A DNA stretch of 64,000 nucleotides from Acetitomaculum ruminis DSM 5522 (GTDB lineage: Bacteria > Bacillota > Clostridia > Lachnospirales > Lachnospiraceae): the NCBI RefSeq assembly GCF_900112085.1, contig NZ_FOJY01000004.1, forward strand, positions 1-64,000, read 5' to 3'. Made by a program: the position numbers and the translations under genes. The first letter of the stretch is position 1. Each line of letters starts with the position of its first letter. The notes beneath the pieces are model-generated. The model was not told the origin of the DNA. It saw only the letters and a program-made list of their open reading frames with translations, and made no database searches. This document shows, one piece after another, positions 18,250 through 26,328 of this stretch.

Positions 18250-19311
18250 CTACTTTTCTTTAGTTTGTTTTTTCAACATGTAAATAAATATCGGACCACC
18301 AATTACTGCCGTTAAAATACCCACAGGCAATTCCTCCGGTGCAATAATCATTCTTGCAGCCACATCAACCCATACTACAAGGATACCACCTAACAGGGCT
18401 GAAATCGGAAGAACCTTTCTGTGGTCACCACCCACAAGAAGTCTTGTAAAATGTGGCACCATAAGACCGACAAATCCGATTGTTCCGCTGACAGAAATGG
18501 TAACTCCTGCCATAAGTGATGCAATTAGTACCAATTCTTTTTGCAATCTTTTTACGTTTATTCCCAGAGCACCTGCTGTTTCTTCTCCCAGCAACAGGAT
18601 ATTTAAGCCTCTATAGTGTATCTGCAAGAATATCATGCAGATAACTAAAACTATCAAAGGCAACTTTAAATATGCCCATTTTGCACCGGCAAGGCTTCCT
18701 GACATCCAAAATTCCGCATTGTGTAACCCCAGTGCATTTGGTGCACTAAGTTTAATAATCTGGGTTACTCCTCCCATTATCATGGAAATTGCAACACCGG
18801 ATAATAACAATTGTGTAATATTTATCCTTCCTCTTACTCTTGAAATCATATAGACAAATACAATTGTTATAGCAGAACCTATAAAAGCACTTATCGGAAG
18901 ACTATAGCTTCCCAGAAAGCTGAAAGTACCAAATAAAATGCCAAGAGTTGCAAAAGCTGCCGCACCATTTGATACACCAAGTATAAATGGATCAGCCAAA
19001 TTGTTTCTTACCAGAGCCTGCATGGTAACACCACAAACTGCCAAAGATGCACCCACTACCATACCAAGACAGACTCTTGGAATACGAAGTCCCAGTACAA
19101 TGTTGCTTTCAACCTTTGTCCAGGTTTGTTCAAATATACCATTACAGCCTGGGAATTTAGATAATAGAATCTTAGCTGTGTCAAGGGGTGACACACTTAC
19201 AGGTCCCAAGCCTGTTGCGACAATCATAGTTATAATTGCCAGAATAATTAAAATAATTACTATCCCTAACAAATTAGGGTTCTCCCTGTTAAATATTTTT
19301 TTTAGTTTCAA
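18250..19311 (-). CDS. FecCD-family iron chelate/cobalamin permease
   Basis: The protein has about ten membrane helices and FecCD signatures (GLRIPRVCLGMVVGASLAV near the N-terminus, GFVGLMVPH, then DVAARMI). I place the start at the TTG at 19311. The AAGGAGGA ribosome site at 19321-19328 lies inside the longer frame that begins at ATG 19347, and the TTG sits 9 nt after it, giving 353 residues, usual for the family. It is the first gene of the leftward uptake operon. One permease gene means a homodimer. Confidence 0.92.
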   Translation of the reverse strand: MKLKKIFNRENPNLLGIVIILIILAIITMIVATGLGPVSVSPLDTAKILLSKFPGCNGIFEQTWTKVESNIVLGLRIPRVCLGMVVGASLAVCGVTMQALVRNNLADPFILGVSNGAAAFATLGILFGTFSFLGSYSLPISAFIGSAITIVFVYMISRVRGRINITQLLLSGVAISMIMGGVTQIIKLSAPNALGLHNAEFWMSGSLAGAKWAYLKLPLIVLVICMIFLQIHYRGLNILLLGEETAGALGINVKRLQKELVLIASLMAGVTISVSGTIGFVGLMVPHFTRLLVGGDHRKVLPISALLGGILVVWVDVAARMIIAPEELPVGILTAVIGGPIFIYMLKKQTKEK

Positions 19312-19367
19312 CTTTCCATTTCCTCCTTCAGATAAATAATCTACCAAATGCCTAGGATAAATTTAAG

Positions 19368-19380
19368 TCCCCCGGGGGGA
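19368..19380. promoter_or_regulatory. GC-only palindrome upstream of iron operon
   Basis: The run TCCCCCGGGGGGA stands out in a very AT-rich intergenic stretch between the divergent permease and GLUG genes. It could be an operator or a hairpin in either leader. A C6/G5 run with similar look occurs in the terminator at 1195-1221. Confidence 0.25.
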
Positions 19381-19526
19381 TTATTGTTTTCTAACATTTT
19401 TAAGTAATTTTTGTTTTTTCATATAATCTTATAGTTTTATCAAATTTTTATGTTATTTTTATAAATATAAACCGATAATTTCATTATATGCATACTTTTT
19501 TTGTACAATAGGAAGGCGGACTTATT

Positions 19527-21851
19527 ATGAAAAATAAAACTATGTCACTGCTACTATCTTTTATCATGATATTTTCTTTATTCTTTGATTTAAGCTATCA
19601 GATAGTATATGCCATGGACAAAGGGGACGGCACGAGGGAAAATCCCTATAAAATTTCCAACTATTCCGAACTGAAAGAGTTCGCTGAAATTGTAAACGGA
19701 GGTCACGAAACAATTCCTCAAAATACAGCTGCCTGTGGCATTTTAACCAACGACATCGAAGGGATGAATGATGACTGGATACCCATTTGGAATTATAGTG
19801 GAATATTTGATGGAAATAATAAAGTTATAAGTAAACTTAAAATCTCTAATTACAACGACTACATCGGTTTTTTCGGACATATTGATAATGAGGGTATAGT
19901 AAAAAATGTATCACTTAAAGAATGTGATACAAGTGGTAACTATTATGTAGGAAGTCTGGCAGGGGAAAACAAAGGAATTATAACAAATTGTAAAAATTAT
20001 GGAAATATCACCGGTTCAAACCATCATTCTGGTGGAATAGCCGGATATAATAAAGGTCTGGTAAGTAATTGTGATAATTATGGAGATGTTAATACTCAAG
20101 GTTCTAGTCACGGTGGAATTGTAGGAGATAATTCCGGTACAATAACTAATTGTCACAACTATGGAGTAATAGAAGGTAGTGATAGCATAGGTGGTGTGGC
20201 AGGTGATAACGATGGGAATATAAATAGCTGTTTTAATACAGGTTCTGTTAAAGGGGAGGATTATATTGGTGGCATTTGTGGAAATAGCTTCTTTGGAAAT
20301 CTTATGAATTCTTACAATGTGGGAACCGTAGATGGAAAATATTCTATCGGTGGTGTGGTAGGACATAATATATATGGTTTTATATCCTATTGTCACAACA
20401 GCCAGAACATTTCCGGAAATTACTATACCGGTGGAATCACAGGTTGGAATGAAAACATTATAACACACTGTTATAACACAAAAAATGTAAACGGAACATA
20501 TTATACCGGTGGTCTTGTAGGGTGGAACTTATCTAGCCTTAACAATTCATACAACACTGGGGATGTCAATGTCTTAGTACCTTCTGATGATACTTATAGG
20601 AGTATTAATGGTGGTTTAGCAGGTAGTAATGAAGGCACTATAACAAACTGTTATAACTCAGGTACCATAGCCGGTATACATGCCGGATGTCTTGTAGGAT
20701 ATAATTACAACCTCCTTGCAAACTCCTATAGCTGTGGTAAAGCGGGCCAACATATGGATGGAGAACTGGTAGAAACAAATAATGGAACCATGCAAAATCT
20801 CTATTACGATAAAACTATAGGAGGCATTTTTTCCGGCACGATTAATAATAATGGGAATTTTGATAATATATTAGCATTAACTACCAAAGAAATGACCGGG
20901 AAGGACTGCAAAGTATATGAAAGCTGGACAAATTTTGAAGATAACTGGGTTTTAACAGATAGCTATCCTGTTTTAAAAGCCCTTACCCACAAGTTAGAAA
21001 AAATAAATCCCAAAGCAGCCAGCTGTACTGAAGATGGAAATTATGAATATTATGTATGCTCTTATTGTGGTAAATATTACAAAGACGAAGAGGCAACATG
21101 CGAAATTCAAAAGGATGACTTTGTTTTAAAGGCTACCGGGCACCAATGGGACAAAGGAATAATTACAAAAAAGGCAACCGAAAAAAGCACCGGTATTAAG
21201 ACCTATACCTGTAGCCTTTGCAATGCCAAAAAAACGGAAATCATTAAAAAGCTCTCCCCTACTTCTACAAACATTCTTTTTGCCAATGTAAAAACCTATA
21301 AAAAAACGGGTCTTTTAATAAAATGGAACAAAGTTAAAAATGCATCAGGATATGAAATCTATCTAGAAAAGTATCAAAACAAAAAGAAAAATAAAGCCTA
21401 CAAAAAGGTTAAAACCATAAAGGGAAACAATACCTTTTCCTGGAAGACTAAAAGTCTAAAAAAACAGACTCCTTACATGATTTATGTAAAAGCCTACGTT
21501 ACCAAAAAAGGAAAAAAGAAGTATTTACAAAGCAGTCCAAGGATATTTGTCTTTACAGGAGATACATTTAAAAATTATACAAATGCAAAATCCATAACCT
21601 TAAAGCAGACAAAACTTTCTCTAAAGAAGAAAAAAACCTTTAAAATCAAGGCTCAGATTAACAAGATAAAGAAAAATAAGAAGCTTATGCCGGATACATA
21701 TGTTGCTTCAATCCGATATTTTTCCTCCAATAAAAAAATCGCCAGTGTCGACAAAAAAGGTAAAATAACTGCAAAGGGTAAAGGGACTTGTTATATTTAC
21801 ATCTATTCCCACAACGGAATAACCAGTAAGGTTAAAGTGACGGTTAAATAG
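19527..21851 (+). CDS. Secreted GLUG-repeat surface protein 1
   Basis: The 774 residues start with a signal peptide (about 1-30, ending IVYAM). A short GDGTRENPYKI motif follows, then roughly ten GLUG-type repeats (units such as GGIAGYNKGLVSNCDNYGDV) from about 90 to 420, predicting a beta-solenoid. Then come two CxxC segments (VCSYCGKYY and CSLCNAKKTE), a fibronectin-III-like domain (TGLLIKWNKVKNASGYEIYL) and a very Lys-rich Big2-like C-terminal domain (KIASVDKKGKITAKGKGT). It is likely displayed on or released from the cell surface for adhesion or glycan contact; no LPXTG anchor is visible. AGGAAGGCGG precedes the ATG. Confidence 0.85.
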   Translation: MKNKTMSLLLSFIMIFSLFFDLSYQIVYAMDKGDGTRENPYKISNYSELKEFAEIVNGGHETIPQNTAACGILTNDIEGMNDDWIPIWNYSGIFDGNNKVISKLKISNYNDYIGFFGHIDNEGIVKNVSLKECDTSGNYYVGSLAGENKGIITNCKNYGNITGSNHHSGGIAGYNKGLVSNCDNYGDVNTQGSSHGGIVGDNSGTITNCHNYGVIEGSDSIGGVAGDNDGNINSCFNTGSVKGEDYIGGICGNSFFGNLMNSYNVGTVDGKYSIGGVVGHNIYGFISYCHNSQNISGNYYTGGITGWNENIITHCYNTKNVNGTYYTGGLVGWNLSSLNNSYNTGDVNVLVPSDDTYRSINGGLAGSNEGTITNCYNSGTIAGIHAGCLVGYNYNLLANSYSCGKAGQHMDGELVETNNGTMQNLYYDKTIGGIFSGTINNNGNFDNILALTTKEMTGKDCKVYESWTNFEDNWVLTDSYPVLKALTHKLEKINPKAASCTEDGNYEYYVCSYCGKYYKDEEATCEIQKDDFVLKATGHQWDKGIITKKATEKSTGIKTYTCSLCNAKKTEIIKKLSPTSTNILFANVKTYKKTGLLIKWNKVKNASGYEIYLEKYQNKKKNKAYKKVKTIKGNNTFSWKTKSLKKQTPYMIYVKAYVTKKGKKKYLQSSPRIFVFTGDTFKNYTNAKSITLKQTKLSLKKKKTFKIKAQINKIKKNKKLMPDTYVASIRYFSSNKKIASVDKKGKITAKGKGTCYIYIYSHNGITSKVKVTVK

Positions 21852-21895
21852 ATATTCTTAAACATTATCAATTACAAAGGGAAGGCTGGTTTATT

Positions 21896-24283
21896 ATGAA
21901 AAATAAAACTTTGGCACTGCTACTATCTTTTATTATAATATTTTCATTATTCTTTGAGGTGAGCTGTCAGTTGGTTTATGCCATGGACAAGGGAGACGGA
22001 ACAAAAGAAAATCCCTATAAGATTTCAGATTACTATGACTTGCAGGAATTCGCAAAGATTGTAAACGGTGACCATGACACAATTCCACAAAATAACGCTG
22101 CTTGCGGCATTTTAACCAATGATATCGATGCGAAAATCGATAACTGGATACCCATTGGTGACTATAAAAAAGCTCAAAATAAATATAAAGGAATTTTTGA
22201 TGGAAACAATAAAGTAATCAAAGGGTTACAAAGCTCGTATAATAAAGACTATTATTATATAGGTCTTTTTGGTTATATAGCTACTGAAGGTATATTAAAA
22301 AATGTGTCGTTAAAAAATAGTGATATTCATGGTTGTACATATGTAGGCAATCTAGCAGGCTGGAACGAGGGAATAATATATAATTGTAATAATTCAGGAA
22401 AGAATACCAGCGACTATTCGTTTCGTAATATCACAGGGGTATCTACTCGCGGTTATGCTTCGGGTGGAATTACAGGGAAAAACCTGGGTAAAATAATTTC
22501 CTGTTCTAACAAAGGAACCGTCATTTCAAAAAGCATTAATTCAGGAGGACTTACAGGTGAAAATCAGGGTATAATAAGTGATTCATATAATTTCTCACTA
22601 GTCAGTGGAATTGATGAATGCGGAGGAGTATCCGGTTCTAATTATGGCAGTATAGTAAACTGCTATAATAATGGACCTATTGAATTCGATATAAACGCAA
22701 TAAACACTAAAATAGGTGGAATCAGTGGCATTAACTATGGAGAGTTGACAAAATGCTATAATACCGGAGTTGTAGATGGATATAATAATACAGGAGGAAT
22801 AGCAGGTTTTAATATAAAAGGAATTATATCCTATTGTTTAAACACACAAAATGTTTCCGGAACTGACGAAAACATCGGAGGAATAACAGGTTGTAACGAT
22901 AAAGGTACAATAACTTATTGTTATAACACAAAGGATATAACCGGAGAAAAATATGTCGGTGGGATTTCCGCAGATAACACCGGTAGCATAAAATTCTCTT
23001 ATAACCGCGGAAATATTTATGCTACCGTAAATTATAATGCCGGCATAGCAGCATTTAACAATGGTGACATATCTAATTCCTATAACACAGGTACTATATC
23101 CGGTAATGATTCCGGAGGTCTTGTTGCAGCTAATCATGGTCTTTTAATAAATTCATATAACTGCGGAGCAGTCTCAGGAAATTCTGCCGGCGGCCTGATA
23201 AATTTAAATACAGGTACAGCACAAAATCTTTATTACGACAGTACTATCTTAAGCCCTTCATCCGCTATAATTTACAATTCAGGTAATACTAAAAAAGTCA
23301 CCTCTTTAACTACCAAAGAAATGACTGGGAAGAACTGCAAAGTTTATAAAAGCTGGGAAAATTTTGAGGATAACTGGGCTTTAACAGATAGCTACCCGGT
23401 TTTAAAAGCCCTTACTCACAAGTTAGAAAAAATACATGCAAAAGCAGCCAGCTGTACTGAAGATGGAAATAATGAATATTATGTATGCTCTTATTGTGGT
23501 AAATATTACAAAGATGAAGAGGCAACATGCGAAATTCAAAAGGATGACTTTGTTTTAAAGGCTACCGGGCACCAATGGGACAAGGGAATAATTACAAAAA
23601 AGGCTACCGAAAAAAGCACCGGTATTAAGACCTACACCTGTAGCCTTTGCAATGCCAAAAGAACGGAAATCATTAAAAAGCTCTCCCCTTCTACTACTAC
23701 AAACATTCTTTTTGCCAATGCAAAAACATCTGGAGAAACAGGTCTTATAATAAAATGGAACAAAATTAAAAATGCATCAGGATACGAAATCTATCTTGAA
23801 AAATATCAAAACAAAAAGAAAAATAAAACATACAAAAAAGTAAAAGCCATTAGGGGAAACAAGAACTTTTCATGGAAGGCTAAAAGTCTAAAAAAACATA
23901 CTCCTTACATGATTTATGTTAAAGCATACATTACCAAAAAAGGAAAAAAGAAGTATTTACAAAGCAGTCCAAGGATATTTGTTTTTACAGGCGATAGTTA
24001 TCAAAATTATACAAATGCAAAATCCATAACTTTTAAAAAGTCAAAGCTTTCTTTAAAGAAGGGAAAAACCTTTAAAATCAAGGCACAGATTAACAAAGTT
24101 AAGAAAAACAAAAAACTTATGCCAGATACATATGTTGCTTCGATTCGATACTTATCATCCAATAAAAAAATTGCAAGCGTTGACAAAAAAGGCAAAATAA
24201 TTGCAAAGGATAAAGGAACTTGTTATATTTACATCTATTCCCATAATGGAATAACCAGTAAGGTTAAAGTGACGGTTAAATAG
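21896..24283 (+). CDS. Secreted GLUG-repeat surface protein 2 (tandem paralogue)
   Basis: This 795-residue paralogue lies 44 bp downstream of the first GLUG gene with a near-identical signal peptide and the same layout: GDGT motif, GLUG repeats, two CxxC segments, fibronectin-like domain and Big2-like Lys-rich end. The repeat region has diverged while the last roughly 310 residues are almost the same as in the first copy, as is the DNA. This suggests tandem duplication with homogenised C-termini and changing binding faces. A GGGAAGG site precedes the ATG. Confidence 0.85.
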   Translation: MKNKTLALLLSFIIIFSLFFEVSCQLVYAMDKGDGTKENPYKISDYYDLQEFAKIVNGDHDTIPQNNAACGILTNDIDAKIDNWIPIGDYKKAQNKYKGIFDGNNKVIKGLQSSYNKDYYYIGLFGYIATEGILKNVSLKNSDIHGCTYVGNLAGWNEGIIYNCNNSGKNTSDYSFRNITGVSTRGYASGGITGKNLGKIISCSNKGTVISKSINSGGLTGENQGIISDSYNFSLVSGIDECGGVSGSNYGSIVNCYNNGPIEFDINAINTKIGGISGINYGELTKCYNTGVVDGYNNTGGIAGFNIKGIISYCLNTQNVSGTDENIGGITGCNDKGTITYCYNTKDITGEKYVGGISADNTGSIKFSYNRGNIYATVNYNAGIAAFNNGDISNSYNTGTISGNDSGGLVAANHGLLINSYNCGAVSGNSAGGLINLNTGTAQNLYYDSTILSPSSAIIYNSGNTKKVTSLTTKEMTGKNCKVYKSWENFEDNWALTDSYPVLKALTHKLEKIHAKAASCTEDGNNEYYVCSYCGKYYKDEEATCEIQKDDFVLKATGHQWDKGIITKKATEKSTGIKTYTCSLCNAKRTEIIKKLSPSTTTNILFANAKTSGETGLIIKWNKIKNASGYEIYLEKYQNKKKNKTYKKVKAIRGNKNFSWKAKSLKKHTPYMIYVKAYITKKGKKKYLQSSPRIFVFTGDSYQNYTNAKSITFKKSKLSLKKGKTFKIKAQINKVKKNKKLMPDTYVASIRYLSSNKKIASVDKKGKIIAKDKGTCYIYIYSHNGITSKVKVTVK

Positions 24284-24364
24284 AAAAGAAAACTATATTT
24301 AATAGCCTACAAAACCTCCCTGAAATTGTATACATTACCAAATTCCCAGATTATTTAACAATAA

Positions 24365-24390
24365 TAAGGGGGACAATCTGTTCCCCTTAA
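24365..24390 (-). terminator. Terminator-like hairpin after the 24397-24879 gene
   Basis: On the minus strand TAAGGGG pairs with CCCCTTA around a short inner stem, followed by TTATTGTTAAAT. Its position just after the leftward gene fits an intrinsic terminator. Confidence 0.6.
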
Positions 24391-24396
24391 ATATTA

Positions 24397-24879
24397 TCAC
24401 TCCGTAAGATATTCCAAAAAAAGTTCAAAATCCTCTTCTTCCAAATCAAGAAAATGTCCATTTTCATCCATTTTACACACAAGACATCTGTTGTATAGCT
24501 TTATACCCAAACCAGGGATATACGCTAATGCCTTTTGTTCCCCAAATCCTCCTTGAATTCTTTCAAGATATTCTTCTGATTTCATATATTCCAAAACCTC
24601 TTCTTCCTTGTACTTGTTGTAAATAAGATAAAGGTTTTTAGTACCGGGTATTTTAACCACACTTCTGTCTATTTTTTCATTTGTAAACTCCGGCTGTTTT
24701 TTTCCAAACCAGCCAAGAATCAAATTGTCCAGATTTTCTTCTTTTGCATATGTTAAAACCCTGTTTCCAAACAATGCCTGTATCATTATCTGAAAAGAGT
24801 TTTCACTTCTTTTGAAAAATACTTTTTTTAAATTATAATGTTCAAACCTATTATGTTCTTCTAAATTACTTTTTTTCAT
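24397..24879 (-). CDS. Conserved-looking hypothetical protein, 160 aa
   Basis: I do not recognise this protein. It is a soluble, charged product with no signal peptide or membrane segment. It opens with a basic stretch (MKKSNLEEHNRFEHYNLKKVFFKRSE), has a central GWFGKKQPEF element, two Cys close together (NRCLVCKMD) and a very acidic C-terminus (LEEEDFELFLEYLTE). It has a GGGAAG ribosome site and its own terminator-like hairpin. It stands alone between the GLUG genes and a GNAT gene. Confidence 0.6.
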   Translation of the reverse strand: MKKSNLEEHNRFEHYNLKKVFFKRSENSFQIMIQALFGNRVLTYAKEENLDNLILGWFGKKQPEFTNEKIDRSVVKIPGTKNLYLIYNKYKEEEVLEYMKSEEYLERIQGGFGEQKALAYIPGLGIKLYNRCLVCKMDENGHFLDLEEEDFELFLEYLTE

Positions 24880-24995
24880 TAATTTTCTTCCCTTTTTTAA
24901 TACAATTATCTATAATTCTACTTGATAACTCTATATTAAAAACTTATATGTACTATAAAAAGTACTGCAAAAAAGTAATTTAACCCCGTAATTAA

Positions 24996-25030
24996 ACCAC
25001 CTGACAAAGCTTTAATCTTCGCCTGGTGGT
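24996..25030 (-). terminator. Hairpin after GNAT gene
   Basis: An ACCACC/GGTGGT stem with a partly paired inner loop lies just downstream of the leftward acetyltransferase gene and is followed on the minus strand by TTAATTAC. It is a weak terminator candidate. Confidence 0.5.
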
Positions 25031-25056
25031 AATGCCTTTATTTTAAACCCTGATTT

Positions 25057-25554
25057 TTAATTTACTTTTTGATAGGCGATCCTTGGTGAACCGTCCTCCA
25101 CGTAGATTCTACCACATTTTACATATCCATTCTTTTCAAGGATATGTTGCATAATCTTATTATCGTTGTGGGTATCTATACGGATATTTCCTATCTTTTT
25201 TTCACAATAAAAAAGCACGGCTTCCATTATACCACAATTATTCCCGGCTGATGCAACTTTGTGTATTACTCCATATTTGTCATCATTTAGCCATTTCCCA
25301 TTTTCAATTATAGAATATGTTTTTTCTAGCCCGATAGTAAAGGAAAAAACACCACAAATGTCAGGATTGCATATTAATATCAAATTCCCGTTTTTAATAT
25401 CCGACATAATTGTTTCAAGTGGTGGTTTATTGTCTCCCCACTGATTTGGATTGCCGGTTTTTCTCATCTGCTCACGGGCAAAAGCGTATATTTCCTGAAT
25501 TCTAACTATATCTTCCTTTGTTGCTTTTCTATACTCAAACCTTCCTTTTTCCAT
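25057..25554 (-). CDS. GNAT-family N-acetyltransferase
   Basis: This 165-residue protein has the GNAT layout: an N-terminal strand-helix (YRKATKEDIVRIQEIYAFAR), a central beta region (GVFSFTIGLE), an acetyl-CoA-type helix start (VASAGNNCGIMEAVLFYC) and the late IRIDTHNDNKIMQHILEKNGY motif typical of the family. It would transfer an acyl group from acyl-CoA to an amine; the substrate is unknown. The pyrophosphate-loop Gly pattern is weaker than in canonical members. It appears to be a single-gene unit. Confidence 0.85.
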   Translation of the reverse strand: MEKGRFEYRKATKEDIVRIQEIYAFAREQMRKTGNPNQWGDNKPPLETIMSDIKNGNLILICNPDICGVFSFTIGLEKTYSIIENGKWLNDDKYGVIHKVASAGNNCGIMEAVLFYCEKKIGNIRIDTHNDNKIMQHILEKNGYVKCGRIYVEDGSPRIAYQKVN

Positions 25555-25923
25555 GTAAATATCAACCTCAATAATCTCTAATACAATTTCTATTTATAAA
25601 GCGGACATTCGGAATCCGCTTCGCTACTTCCTCATGAACGCAGTGGCACTTTGTGCCACCTGTCAGAAGGGGCTTTAACCCCTTCTGACACTAGTAAGCT
25701 TATACCCCCGCTTAAAGCTTACGCTTTTGAAGCGGGGGATTGCTTACACTGCGTTCAAAAGCATTTCCAAAATGAGCATGCTCAGTAATATCTTTTTCTA
25801 CAAAAAACATTCAGCCATTTTTCATTTCTATCAGATCTTATATCTTTAGTGACCATGTGCTTAATAAGTTCAAAACCCGCTATTTCAGGTCATTTGAATG
25901 TGGTAATTGCATAATGGCACCCC
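25555..25923. other. Intergenic region holding a multibranched element
   Basis: No coding region is visible in these 369 bp. Most of it is occupied by the palindromic element described at 25601-25756. The remainder (25757-25923) shows no feature I can support. Confidence 0.5.
25601..25756. repeat. Multibranched palindromic element (candidate structured RNA or mobile-element end)
   Basis: A first hairpin (GCGGA/TCCGC, 25601-25619) is followed by a long-range perfect stem GAACGCAGTG/CACTGCGTTC (25636-25645 with 25747-25756). It encloses three arms: GTGGCAC/GTGCCAC (25643-25659), a perfect 12-bp TGTCAGAAGGGG arm (25661-25690), and a long arm in which GTAAGC, CCCCCGCTT and AAAGC pair with GCTTT, AAGCGGGGG and GCTTAC (25694-25747). 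The outer stem and first arm share a few bases. I do not recognise it as a named RNA. Ends of IS200/IS605-like elements and their guide RNAs are one possibility. Confidence 0.6.
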
Positions 25924-26325
25924 CTATCCCATTTCTTTACGAATCATATCTATCAATGTAACATCCGCCGGCAACCAGGATACTGAGTCAAGTTCCTCCT
26001 TTGTAAGCCATTTTCCATCCTCTGCCTCTAAAAGTGTTAATTCTCCCGATTCTATTTCGCACCAGAAACAATCCATTGACAGATGAAAATTGGGATAGTC
26101 GTATTCTATTGTGTCAATTAAATCTCCTACTTTTACTACTGTGTCAAGCTCTTCTTGAATTTCTCTTACAAGGGCTTTTTTAGGAGTTTCTCCTTCTTCT
26201 ATCTTTCCTCCGGGAAATTCCCAGAATCCTTTAAATTCTCCGTAGCCACGCTTGGTTGAGAAAATCCGACTTTTGTTTTCTAACGAATCACATATTACTG
26301 CTGCCACTACACGTATTGTCTTCAC
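25924..26325 (-). CDS. Nudix (MutT-like) pyrophosphohydrolase
   Basis: This 133-residue protein has a complete Nudix box (GGKIEEGETPKKALVREIQEEL), the signature of MutT-type enzymes that hydrolyse (d)NTPs such as 8-oxo-dGTP. The N-terminal IRVVAAVICDS and the short C-terminal helix fit the MutT branch. The start is a GTG only 3 nt after the stop of the upstream PLD-helicase gene, so translation is coupled. That pairing suggests a role beside the helicase rather than plain pool cleaning. Confidence 0.9.
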   Translation of the reverse strand: MKTIRVVAAVICDSLENKSRIFSTKRGYGEFKGFWEFPGGKIEEGETPKKALVREIQEELDTVVKVGDLIDTIEYDYPNFHLSMDCFWCEIESGELTLLEAEDGKWLTKEELDSVSWLPADVTLIDMIRKEMG

Positions 26326-26328
26326 TTT

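Noticed and set aside
19900-20750. CRISPR-like periodicity in the GLUG genes
   Set aside because: The repeats are in-frame protein repeats with variable spacing and no identical repeat DNA.
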